Shown: positions 1 through 6,556 of the stretch, piece by piece
Numbering within the stretch: position 1 is the stretch's first letter
Layout: every line of letters begins with the position of its first letter
From: Acetobacteraceae bacterium
Lineage (GTDB): Bacteria > Pseudomonadota > Alphaproteobacteria > Acetobacterales > Acetobacteraceae
Reading direction: 5' to 3'
Assembly (NCBI GenBank): GCA_014377905.1
Contig: JACMOQ010000613.1
Coordinates: 1-15,537, forward strand
Length of the DNA: 15,537 bases
Notes under the pieces: generated by a model
What the model was told of the DNA's origin: nothing
The model's database searches: none
What the model saw: only the letters and a program-made list of their open reading frames with translations
Translations under genes and position numbers: made by a program

Positions 1-1000
1 CGAGGCGTTCGGTTGCCGTCAGCACGAAAACGTCGGTCTGGTCGGCCACCAGCTTCTTCTGCAACGCCTTGTAGATTTCGTTCTGCTTGCCGACATTGAT
101 TTCTGACCGGGCGGTGTCAATCATCGCTTCAACATCCTTGTCCTGCAGCCAGCTCATTGACGCCCAGGTGCCGGCGGCCGTGGCCAGATTCTGCTTCGGC
201 AGCACCAAGGCGCTGATACAGGCATCAGCGAATGCCGCCGCCATCGGGCCACCGCCCCCGGTGCCGAGATAGAGCGTCTCGCGGATTGTCGTGTAATCCA
301 GCGCATAGGCAATAACGCGGCGGACATGGACGTCGTCGGTTGGCGGGACCAAGTGGTTGAGCTTGATATCGGACCCCGTCGCCGTCGGGTTGGCGATAAT
401 CTTGTAGTCCTCGAGCTTGCTGATCGAGTCGTAAGTTTCGGTCGCCTGATAGCGGCTCGACATACTCAGCTCACCGCGGGTCGCCAGTGCTTTGACGGTG
501 GCTTCGTCGGTGGTTGGGATGAAGCGCACTTCGTCGATCGCGCCCGGTGCAAAACCCTTATGGTAGCCGGGAAAGCGGGTGACGGTGAACGGGCCGCCGC
601 GCACGAAGCTGGTCAGCGCATAGGGGCCGGTCCCGGCGGATTTTTCGGCGTTGATGGCGAGCATGCGGCGGATGGACCACACAACATCCTTTGCCTTGAC
701 CGGCTCGCCGTCCTGGAAAATCGCCTTTGGGTCGATGCTGAAAGTATAGACTTTGTTGTCCGGCGAAATTGTCCCTTTATTGGCCATCGTCGGAAGGCTG
801 TTGCCGTTACCATTGACTGTTGTCAGGCCTTCATAGGTGTTCACCGCGCCGAGATATTCCGTGTATTCCTTGACCTTCGCCGGATCGGTGGTGCCGAGGA
901 TTTGCGTGAGCGTGACGGTGATCGTGTTTTTGGCGGCAGCCGGCACGGCGGTGAGTATTGCGAGGCCAAGCAGGGCGGCAATACGGATCGGGCGGGACAT
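1..1000 (-). CDS. ABC transporter substrate-binding protein, family 5 (peptide/opine type), partial
   Basis: This gene runs off the left edge; about 333 N-terminal residues are visible, read from the ATG whose complement ends at 1000. An AAGGA ribosome-binding site lies 7 bases upstream. Residues 1-23 form a Sec signal peptide: basic MSRPIR start, hydrophobic core, AAA cleavage-like end. The mature part follows the family-5 solute-binding pattern: an early 'YEGL' strand; 'SPDNKVYTFSI' and 'FQDGEPVKAKDVVWSIRRM', the usual dipeptide/oligopeptide-binding segment; then 'TGPYAL', 'LNHLVPPTDDVHVRRVIAYALD' type hinge sequence. The protein should bind a peptide or similar small solute in the periplasm and deliver it to an ABC permease. 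No permease is inside the window; it would lie beyond the left edge. It sits 113 bases after an aminotransferase on the same strand, so the two may be one uptake-and-catabolism unit. The ligand cannot be read from sequence. Confidence 0.9.
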   Translation of the reverse strand, partial: MSRPIRIAALLGLAILTAVPAAAKNTITVTLTQILGTTDPAKVKEYTEYLGAVNTYEGLTTVNGNGNSLPTMANKGTISPDNKVYTFSIDPKAIFQDGEPVKAKDVVWSIRRMLAINAEKSAGTGPYALTSFVRGGPFTVTRFPGYHKGFAPGAIDEVRFIPTTDEATVKALATRGELSMSSRYQATETYDSISKLEDYKIIANPTATGSDIKLNHLVPPTDDVHVRRVIAYALDYTTIRETLYLGTGGGGPMAAAFADACISALVLPKQNLATAAGTWASMSWLQDKDVEAMIDTARSEINVGKQNEIYKALQKKLVADQTDVFVLTATERL

Positions 1001-1113
1001 GGCTATATCCTTGTGCAGAACACCTGTGTGCCGACGATAAGCGGGGTTTTCGGCGCTGGCAATCAGATTGGAGTGTGGGCAACGTCGCCGATGCCGAGTT
1101 TGTAATCCCTCGC

Positions 1114-2388
1114 TTAAATTTCCTTGATCGCCTTACCAATCGCCACCAATGTCGCATCAATGACCGCATCATCATGCTCGGTGGATAAAAACCAAGCCCC
1201 ACGCTCCAGCGCCCGCACGCCGTGACGGAGCAGCGCGGTGGTGAAGGCGATATAGCGCGGGCGGTTCATCCGCCCCAGGTCAGCCCAATTGCGCGGCCGC
1301 GAGGAAAGCCCAAGGGCGACGTGAAATATCTGCGGCAGGCCGCCGACATTGGCCGCGATCCCCGCACCATCGAACGCCGCCTGGATGCCCACCATCAGGC
1401 GCTGACCGCGCGGCGCGATGCCAGCAAGCGTTGCTGGATCACCCAGCCGGCGCAATGCCGCAACGCACGCCGCCATTGTCACCGCCTGGCCATTATAGGT
1501 GCCGCCATGGACCACACCCTTGGTCACCAATTCCATGAGTTCAGCACGCCCGGCGATGGCGGCAACCGGGAAGCCGTTGGCCATCGCCTTGGCGAAGGTA
1601 GCGAGGTCGGGCGTCACACCCAGCAATTGCTGTGCCCCGCCGGGGGAAACCCGGAAACCTGTGATCACCTCGTCAAAAATCAAAACCGTGCCGGCGGCGG
1701 TGCAGGCCGCGCGCGCGCCTTCGAGGTAGCCCGGACGTGGGAAAATCGCCCCCTGGTTGCACATGATCGGTTCCATGATGACACCAGCGACATCGCCGCG
1801 CGCCAACCGGGCTTGCAATGCCGGGAGATCGTTCCACTCCAGCACCTCGATCTCGCTGGTTTCAGTTGCCTGGCCGAGGCTGCCGGCGACCGGCCCGTTG
1901 GCGCCTGGTGGCGGGGTTGTCGACCACAGAATGTTATCGAACCAGCCATGGTAGTGCCCAGCAAACTTCACGATCACCCGCCGGCCAGTGGCGGTGCGCG
2001 CCAGCCGCAGTGCGACTTGTACTGCTTCGCTACCCGACGAGCAGAACCGCATCCGTTCGGCGCACGGCACCATCTCGCAGACCAGCCGTGCCGCCTCGGC
2101 CTCGGGCGTTGATTGCCCGCCATATAACAATCCATCGCCCATTTGCGCGGTGGCGGCCGCAATCACGTCGGCGGGCGTGTGGCCCAGGATCATCGGGCCC
2201 ATGCCGAGATAATAGTCAATCAAACGGTTACCATCGACATCGATCAGATAGGGTCCATCAGCGCGGTTGAACACCAGCGGGGTTGGTGCAATGCCGAGGC
2301 GAAAATTGCTTGATACGCCGCCGGCAAGATAGTGCGACGCAGCGGCGATGCGCGCCTTGCTCGCGTCAAAGCTCAGTTCTTCCGACAT
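1114..2388 (-). CDS. class-III aminotransferase, glutamate-1-semialdehyde aminomutase family
   Basis: The 424-residue product is a PLP-dependent fold-type I enzyme. Visible motifs are the cofactor phosphate loop around residues 118-122 (SSGSEAV), HYHGW at 145-149, the pyridine-nitrogen aspartate D239 in FDEVITGFR, and the Schiff-base lysine K267 in TFAKAMANGFP. The N-terminal 'YLAGGVSSNFR' and 'LIDVDGNRLIDYYLGMGPMILGH' are typical of the HemL-like branch. Most alphaproteobacteria make 5-aminolevulinate from glycine and succinyl-CoA rather than via glutamate-1-semialdehyde, and this gene is linked to a solute-binding protein. I therefore infer an aminotransferase or mutase acting on an imported compound rather than haem synthesis. 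The start is supported by GGGAG eight bases upstream. True HemL activity is not excluded. Confidence 0.88.
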   Translation of the reverse strand: MSEELSFDASKARIAAASHYLAGGVSSNFRLGIAPTPLVFNRADGPYLIDVDGNRLIDYYLGMGPMILGHTPADVIAAATAQMGDGLLYGGQSTPEAEAARLVCEMVPCAERMRFCSSGSEAVQVALRLARTATGRRVIVKFAGHYHGWFDNILWSTTPPPGANGPVAGSLGQATETSEIEVLEWNDLPALQARLARGDVAGVIMEPIMCNQGAIFPRPGYLEGARAACTAAGTVLIFDEVITGFRVSPGGAQQLLGVTPDLATFAKAMANGFPVAAIAGRAELMELVTKGVVHGGTYNGQAVTMAACVAALRRLGDPATLAGIAPRGQRLMVGIQAAFDGAGIAANVGGLPQIFHVALGLSSRPRNWADLGRMNRPRYIAFTTALLRHGVRALERGAWFLSTEHDDAVIDATLVAIGKAIKEI

Positions 2389-2415
2389 GATGCGTCTCCC
2401 GCCTTCATTAAGCAG

Positions 2416-2444
2416 ATCGTTCCGGAACAGGCGCAGAATGTCAA
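2416..2444 (-). promoter_or_regulatory. candidate sigma-70 promoter for the aminotransferase gene, with internal palindrome
   Basis: Read on the minus strand, a perfect TTGACA (2439-2444) is followed after 17 bases by AACGAT (2416-2421), a weak -10. The expected start would leave a leader of roughly 20 bases. A 10-base perfect palindrome, GTTCCGGAAC (2419-2428), overlaps the spacer and -10 and could be an operator. The match to consensus is seen; use in the cell is inferred. Confidence 0.4.
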
Positions 2445-2455
2445 CGAAATATCAG

Positions 2456-2509
2456 GTCAGGAAGTTTTTTTGTGTCTTTGTTATCAAACAAGGAAGACCT
2501 TCCTTGACC
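2456..2509. repeat. probable degenerate copy of a dispersed AT-rich palindromic element (copy A)
   Basis: This stretch shares the exact 11-mer AAGTTTTTTTG, then TCTTTGTT, then a TTCC-rich tail in the same order as 6446-6498 before uvrA. It contains the imperfect stem CTTTGTT/AACAAGG (2476-2482 with 2487-2493, one G-T pair). It also contains the perfect inverted repeat CAAGGAAG-AC-CTTCCTTG (2489-2506). Similarity to copy B is partial, so common origin is inferred. Confidence 0.4.
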
Positions 2510-2531
2510 CTTCCGCCCATCGGTTTAGGCT
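2504..2531 (+). promoter_or_regulatory. candidate promoter for the BNR-repeat gene
   Basis: TTGACC (2504-2509) is followed after 16 bases by TAGGCT (2526-2531), about 30 bases before the ATG at 2562. The first three bases of the -35 lie inside the right arm of the perfect inverted repeat at 2489-2506, so a dimeric regulator bound there would compete with RNA polymerase. The spacing is one short of ideal and the -10 matches only 3 of 6. Confidence 0.35.
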
Positions 2532-2561
2532 GATTAGGAACCAGTCCGAGGATGCCAGCCC

Positions 2562-5500
2562 ATGCCCGCACTATCCCAAAATCCAGCCCCCAACACGCTG
2601 GACGCGCTGAAATTTCGCTGCATCGGCCCATCGCGCGGCGGCCGCGTTGTGGCGGTTGCGGGCGATGCCAACGACAAAATGACCTTTTATTTCGGAGCCT
2701 GCGCCGGCGGCATCTGGAAGACCACTGATGGCGGGGGTTATTGGCGCAAAGTGTCGGACGGATTTCTGACGTCGTGGTCGGTGGGCGCCATCGCGGTGGC
2801 GCGCTCGGACAGCAATGTGGTCTATGCCGGCATGGGCGAGACCACCATCCGGCTCGACGTGTCCTATGGCGATGGGGTCTATAAATCGACCGATGCCGGG
2901 CGGAGTTGGATCCATATCGGCCTGCGTGACACCAAGCATATCGGCAGGGTGCTGATCCATCCGGAAAATCCCGATCTGGTATATGTCGCGGCACTCGGGG
3001 ACATTTTCGGATCCAACGACGCCCGCGGCGTTTACCGGTCCAAGGATGGTGGCGCCAACTGGGAGCGAATTCTGTATCGCAACGAAGAAACCGGTGCGAT
3101 CGACATGGCAATGGACGCCAGCAATCCGCGTATCATGTTTGCATCGATGTGGCAGACGCGGCGAAATTTCTGGAACATCACCAGCGGCGGCCCCGGCTGC
3201 GGGCTGTTCCGGTCCACCGATGGCGGCGACACGTGGGAAGAAATCACCACCGCGCGCGGCTTGCCGGATGGTGCGCTTGGCAAAATCGGCGTGACCATAT
3301 CACCGGTAAAGCAAGGCCGGGTCTGGGCGCTGATTGAGGCGATCGATACTAAGACCGGGCTTTACAAATCCGATGATTACGGCGCCACCTGGACTCTGAT
3401 GTCCAATAACCGCGACCTGATGCACCGGCCTTGGTACTATACCCATGTTTTCGCCGATACCGGCCATGAGGACACAGTTTACGTCACCAATCTCGGCATG
3501 TGGAAATCCACCGACGGCGGCATCAGCTTCAACGAAATCAACACCCCGCATGGCGATAACCACGATCTTTGGATCGATCCGAACGATTCAAGCCGAATGG
3601 TCGAAGGCAATGATGGCGGCGCCTGCGTGTCGTTCAATGGCGGGCTGGTATGGTCGTCGATCTACAACCAGTTGACCGCGCAATTCTATCGCATCGACAT
3701 GGACAGCCGTTATCCCTATCGGGTTTACGGCACTCAGCAGGATAATTCGTCAATCGCGGTGCCGTCGGCCGGGGTGTGGGGTGCCATCCCGCTCGCCGAT
3801 TGTTCTTATCCAGGCACAGGCGAAAGCGGCTTCATCGCGGTCAAGCCCGATGACAACAACATTGTCTATTGCGGTGCGGTGGGGTCAAGCCCGGGTGGCG
3901 CCGGCGCATTGCAGCGCTATGATTACGGCACGGATCAGATCCAGCTCCGCAATGTCTGGCCGGAACAATCGACCGGCACCGCGCCGCGCGATTTGCGCTA
4001 CCGCTTCGCCTGGACCTACCCGATCGTGTTTTCGCCGCACGACACCAACGTGCTTTACGCCGCCGGCAATCATGTGTTTCGTACTACCAACGAAGGCATG
4101 GATTGGGAGGAGATTTCCCCCGATCTCAGCCTTAACGACAAAACTCGCCAGGACCATTCCGGCGGCGACGTGACGCGGGAAAGCGCGGGCGCGGAAGTCC
4201 ATGCAAGCTGCGCGTGCGTGGCCCCATCACCGCATCGCCGCGGCGAAATTTGGGCCACCACCGATGACGGCCTGGTGCATGTCACCCGCGATGACGGCAA
4301 AAGCTGGCAAAATGTTACGCCGCCCGGGATGCCGGCGCTTGGCTATATCGGTTGCGTGGAAATCTCGGCGCATGATCCCGATACCATCTATCTCGCCGCC
4401 ACCAACTACAAACTCGCCGATTACGAACCCTATCTGTTTCGGACCCGCGATGGCGGACGCAACTGGCAGGTCATCAACGGCGACTATCCGGCCGGGGAGA
4501 TTACACGCGTCGTCCGCGCCGATCCGACCACGCCGGGCTTGCTGTTTGTTGGCAGCGAAACCGGCCTGTTTTTCAGCAGCAACGATGGCGCGAACTGGGC
4601 GCGGATGGGCGGCGGTTTCCCGGTTGTCCCGGTCTATGATCTCAAAATCAAAGGCGCCGATCTGGTGGTCGGCACCCATGGCAGGTCGTTCTGGATCCTT
4701 GACGATATCTCACCGCTGCGCGCTTTGGCTGCTGGGCCGCATCAAGGCGTGATTGCGCCGCGGGAAACGGTTCGCACCAAACTGCATTTCGCCGCTTTGA
4801 ACGCGGTGCGCCAGAACATCGCCTTTAACCTCGCCTTCGGCATGGAGGGCGGCATCGCCGTGGTGGATATGCCCGATGGCACTAAACGCCGTGAACATCT
4901 TGATGTCGGTGAAAATCCACCTAATGGTGCAATCACCTATTACTGGCTCGATAGTGCTGATCCGGGGCCAGTGGTGTTGACCTTCCAGGATGCCAAAGGC
5001 GCCGTCATTGCGCGCTTTGCCAGCGACGACATGGACCTACCAGCTCCACGCCGGCCGTCGACCAAGGCTGGGCTCAACCGGTTCGTCTGGGATATGAAAT
5101 ATCCCGGGCCAGTCAAGATCGATGCGGCCCTGGCGCCCGCGCGCCAGAAGCCGCTTTCGGCGGAACCGGACAATCCATCTGGCCCGACCATCGCACCTGG
5201 CAGTTACCTGGTGGAGGCGAGCATTGCCGGCACGCTATCCTTGGCTGGGTTTACCGTCGTGAAGGACCCGCGCCTTTCAACCACCGATGCGGAATATGCG
5301 GCCCAGCTCGCGCAGTTGCAGGCGCTGACCGCCTCGCTGTCGAGCGTGCATCAGTCGGTCAACCGCATTCGGCGGCTGAAGGTGACGTTGGAGGCCCTGA
5401 CCCGCCGCGACGATGCGGCCACGCTCGCCGACAAGGCGCGGGCCGGCATCGATGCCCTATCTGCGATCGAGGGGACACTGGTCGACGTCAAGCGGCAATC

Positions 5501-5726
5501 CGCCCGCGACGGTTTGCGCAATCCAGCTGGCTTGGCTGACACGTTGGGCAATCTGGCGGCAGCGATCGCGATTGCTGACTGCGCACCGACCAGTTCGGTG
5601 AAGGCGGTTGCCATGGGAACCATGGGAAAAGTGTCGGGCGAAATTGATAAGCTCGAAGCCTACATTGCCGGCGAACTTGCCGACATCAACGCCGCGGCCG
5701 GCAACCTGCCACTGATCGGGGATTAA
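2562..5726 (+). CDS. large BNR/Asp-box beta-propeller protein (VPS10/sortilin-like, 'glycosyl hydrolase' annotation family)
   Basis: The 1054-residue product has about ten Asp-box repeats of the S/T-x-D-x-G-x-x-W type, near residues 54-61, 109-116, 160-167, 218-225, 270-277, 316-323, 508-515, 575-582, 628-635 and 673-680. These indicate one or two beta-propellers filling residues 15-720. A C-terminal part follows: beta-rich at 730-900 (with FVWDMKYPG and a PGSYLVEA strand), then a largely helical tail at 905-1050. The family is widespread in bacteria and usually annotated as glycosyl hydrolase or WD40/YVTN/BNR repeat protein, but Asp-boxes alone do not show enzyme activity and I name no substrate. 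Many relatives are secreted, yet the N-terminus here (MPALSQNPAPNTLDALKF) has no signal peptide or lipobox, and no upstream in-frame start adds one. The gene is divergent from the aminotransferase and convergent with mucR. Confidence 0.85.
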   Translation: MPALSQNPAPNTLDALKFRCIGPSRGGRVVAVAGDANDKMTFYFGACAGGIWKTTDGGGYWRKVSDGFLTSWSVGAIAVARSDSNVVYAGMGETTIRLDVSYGDGVYKSTDAGRSWIHIGLRDTKHIGRVLIHPENPDLVYVAALGDIFGSNDARGVYRSKDGGANWERILYRNEETGAIDMAMDASNPRIMFASMWQTRRNFWNITSGGPGCGLFRSTDGGDTWEEITTARGLPDGALGKIGVTISPVKQGRVWALIEAIDTKTGLYKSDDYGATWTLMSNNRDLMHRPWYYTHVFADTGHEDTVYVTNLGMWKSTDGGISFNEINTPHGDNHDLWIDPNDSSRMVEGNDGGACVSFNGGLVWSSIYNQLTAQFYRIDMDSRYPYRVYGTQQDNSSIAVPSAGVWGAIPLADCSYPGTGESGFIAVKPDDNNIVYCGAVGSSPGGAGALQRYDYGTDQIQLRNVWPEQSTGTAPRDLRYRFAWTYPIVFSPHDTNVLYAAGNHVFRTTNEGMDWEEISPDLSLNDKTRQDHSGGDVTRESAGAEVHASCACVAPSPHRRGEIWATTDDGLVHVTRDDGKSWQNVTPPGMPALGYIGCVEISAHDPDTIYLAATNYKLADYEPYLFRTRDGGRNWQVINGDYPAGEITRVVRADPTTPGLLFVGSETGLFFSSNDGANWARMGGGFPVVPVYDLKIKGADLVVGTHGRSFWILDDISPLRALAAGPHQGVIAPRETVRTKLHFAALNAVRQNIAFNLAFGMEGGIAVVDMPDGTKRREHLDVGENPPNGAITYYWLDSADPGPVVLTFQDAKGAVIARFASDDMDLPAPRRPSTKAGLNRFVWDMKYPGPVKIDAALAPARQKPLSAEPDNPSGPTIAPGSYLVEASIAGTLSLAGFTVVKDPRLSTTDAEYAAQLAQLQALTASLSSVHQSVNRIRRLKVTLEALTRRDDAATLADKARAGIDALSAIEGTLVDVKRQSARDGLRNPAGLADTLGNLAAAIAIADCAPTSSVKAVAMGTMGKVSGEIDKLEAYIAGELADINAAAGNLPLIGD

Positions 5727-5732
5727 CAAAAA

Positions 5733-5762
5733 ACGGCCGTTCCACCTGGATGGAACGGCCGT
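5733..5762 (-). terminator. intrinsic terminator of the mucR-like gene, between convergent genes
   Basis: A perfect 12-bp-arm inverted repeat, ACGGCCGTTCCA (5733-5744) and TGGAACGGCCGT (5751-5762), has a 6-base loop. Read on the minus strand the stem is followed by TTTTTTG, a canonical U-tract, 21 bases beyond the mucR stop. On the plus strand it follows the BNR gene stop by 6 bases but lacks a U-run, so it may only partly stop that transcript. Confidence 0.88.
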
Positions 5763-5783
5763 ATTGCAATGGCCCGAACAGGC

Positions 5784-6245
5784 TCAGGCTTTCGGCTTGC
5801 GCCCACGCTTGACGGGCGCGGCCACAGGCTTCGGCATCGGGGCGGCAGCGGGCTTGCGGCCAAGGCCGATGGTCTTTGCCAGTTCCGAGCGGCGCGCGGC
5901 ATAGTTCGGCGCAACCATCGGATAATCCGACGCGAGCCCCCAGCGTGCACGATATTGTTCCGGGGTTAAATCATACGATGTCGCCAAGTGGCGCTTCAGC
6001 ATCTTCAGCTTTTTGCCGTCTTCCAAGCAGATAATATATTCGGCAAACACCGATTTTTTAACGGGGACAGCAGGTTCCGGGCGCACTGGCTCGGCGGCGA
6101 CATGGCCTGCACCTGACAGACTGGCGTAAACCGAGTTGATCAGCGCCGGCAATGCTTCCGAGGCGACATTGTTGTTGCCGAGATGGGCGGAGACAATTTG
6201 TGCCGTCAATTGTAGCATACGACCGTGATTCTGTTCGTCTGACAT
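5784..6245 (-). CDS. mucR: Ros/MucR-family transcriptional regulator with incomplete zinc ligands
   Basis: From the ATG at 6245 the product has 153 residues. Residues 1-47 hold the helical N-terminus typical of MucR proteins, involved in oligomerisation in characterised members. The Ros-type DNA-binding domain spans about 66-128 and ends in DYPMVAPNYAARRSELAK, a strong family signature. The ligand pattern C-x2-C-x9-H-x4-H is here C73, D76, H86, Y91: two of four zinc ligands are replaced, as in relatives reported to fold without zinc. The tail ends KRGRKPKA, basic and AT-hook-like. Family members are global regulators of surface polysaccharide, motility and cell-cycle genes that bind AT-rich DNA and often repress their own gene. 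In-frame alternative starts lie at 6254 and 6302; none has a clear ribosome-binding site, and 6245 (MSDEQ) best matches the usual family length. It diverges from uvrA across a palindrome-rich region. Confidence 0.92.
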   Translation of the reverse strand: MSDEQNHGRMLQLTAQIVSAHLGNNNVASEALPALINSVYASLSGAGHVAAEPVRPEPAVPVKKSVFAEYIICLEDGKKLKMLKRHLATSYDLTPEQYRARWGLASDYPMVAPNYAARRSELAKTIGLGRKPAAAPMPKPVAAPVKRGRKPKA

Positions 6246-6304
6246 TGAACTCATTCGTTGTTGTGAAGGCGCTGGTATAGCGTGCGATTCGACTTTTTGC
6301 ATCT

Positions 6305-6318
6305 GTTTTGTTCAAAAC
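6305..6318. repeat. perfect inverted repeat GTTTTG-TT-CAAAAC
   Basis: This 14-base site has 6-bp perfect arms, just upstream of the longest possible mucR start and about 60 bases upstream of the preferred one. Its TTTTGTT half-site recurs in the 18-base palindrome at 6354-6371, so both may be sites for the same AT-preferring regulator. Confidence 0.5.
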
Positions 6319-6331
6319 GGCTCAGCAAGCG

Positions 6332-6356
6332 AAGTAGACTCTGGAAAGGTCTACTT
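6332..6356. repeat. inverted repeat AAGTAGAC-N9-GTCTACTT
   Basis: Perfect 8-bp arms (6332-6339 and 6349-6356) flank a 9-base spacer. The right arm shares three bases with the palindrome at 6354-6371, so the two stems could not form fully at the same time in RNA. The role, operator or RNA structure, is unknown. Confidence 0.55.
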
Positions 6357-6371
6357 TGTTTTAAAACAAAG
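6354..6371. repeat. 18-base perfect palindrome CTTTGTTTTAAAACAAAG
   Basis: This perfect dyad with no spacer contains the AT tract TTTTAAAA. It lies between divergent mucR and uvrA and is a good candidate operator, possibly for the AT-binding MucR-like protein itself. Binding is inferred. Confidence 0.55.
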
Positions 6372-6445
6372 AAGCAACAAAACCTCCCACTTTATTGGCG
6401 TTGGCGTGGGGCCTCACCGCGATCCCACACCAAAGACAGCAGAGT

Positions 6446-6498
6446 CACAGAAAGTTTTTTTGGTTCTCTTTGTTCACAAAAAGAACTGCTTTCTTCCA
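6446..6498. repeat. dispersed AT-rich palindromic element (copy B) with 11-bp-arm hairpin
   Basis: It contains AAGTTTTTTTG, then GTTCTCTTTGT-TC-ACAAAAAGAAC (6463-6486), a hairpin with 11-bp arms and one mismatch, then a CTTTCTTCC tail. The same parts occur in the same order in copy A (2456-2509). From memory, similar poly-T plus hairpin elements occur between genes in Acetobacteraceae, but I cannot verify this here. Only two copies are in the window. Confidence 0.5.
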
Positions 6499-6500
6499 CC

Positions 6501-6529
6501 TTCACAAAACCACCTCCTCGGACCATATT
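6501..6529 (+). promoter_or_regulatory. candidate sigma-70 promoter of uvrA
   Basis: TTCACA (6501-6506, 5 of 6 to TTGACA) and CATATT (6524-6529, 4 of 6 to TATAAT) are separated by exactly 17 bases. The predicted transcript would start near 6536, leaving a leader of about 21 bases before the uvrA ATG. Confidence 0.6.
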
Positions 6530-6535
6530 GGCGAA

Positions 6536-6550
6536 GAACAACACGAGAAC
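6536..6550 (+). promoter_or_regulatory. alphaproteobacterial LexA-type SOS box GAAC-N7-GAAC
   Basis: GAACAACACGAGAAC matches the direct-repeat SOS box known from alphaproteobacteria (GTTC-N7-GTTC or its complement). It overlaps the predicted +1 of the uvrA promoter and ends 6 bases before the ATG, so bound LexA would block initiation. One such 8-base match is expected about every 33 kb by chance counting both orientations; placement directly ahead of a classic SOS gene argues against chance. Confidence 0.7.
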
Positions 6551-6556
6551 ACACGG

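Larger units (their letters stand above)
6246..6556. other. 311-base mucR-uvrA intergenic region rich in perfect palindromes
   Basis: This gap carries no convincing gene. It holds GTTTTG-TT-CAAAAC (6305-6318), AAGTAGAC-N9-GTCTACTT (6332-6356), CTTTGTTTTAAAACAAAG (6354-6371), a hairpin inside a probable repeat (6463-6486), a uvrA promoter (6501-6529) and a LexA-type site (6536-6550). The region is far more AT-rich than the flanking genes. An open frame from 6395 runs into uvrA, but its first 54 codons translate the repeat and promoter and are probably not expressed. If mucR starts at 6302 the gap shrinks to 6303-6556. Confidence 0.7.

Noticed and set aside
326..1105. 259-codon plus-strand frame
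   Set aside because: It is the antisense shadow of the solute-binding protein gene, which has a signal peptide, ribosome-binding site and family motifs.
1114..2388. Naming the aminotransferase hemL
   Set aside because: The family match is real, but the lineage and the transporter neighbour argue against a haem role, so no symbol was given.
2452..3111. 219-codon minus-strand frame over the start of the BNR gene
   Set aside because: Its product is rich in Arg, His and Trp with no motif, as expected for an antisense shadow; the opposite strand has clear Asp-box repeats.
6395..6556. In-frame 54-codon extension of uvrA from ATG 6395
   Set aside because: It translates the repeat, promoter and SOS box into a sequence unlike any UvrA start, while MAGNIVVRGAREHNLKN at 6557 is the normal family beginning.
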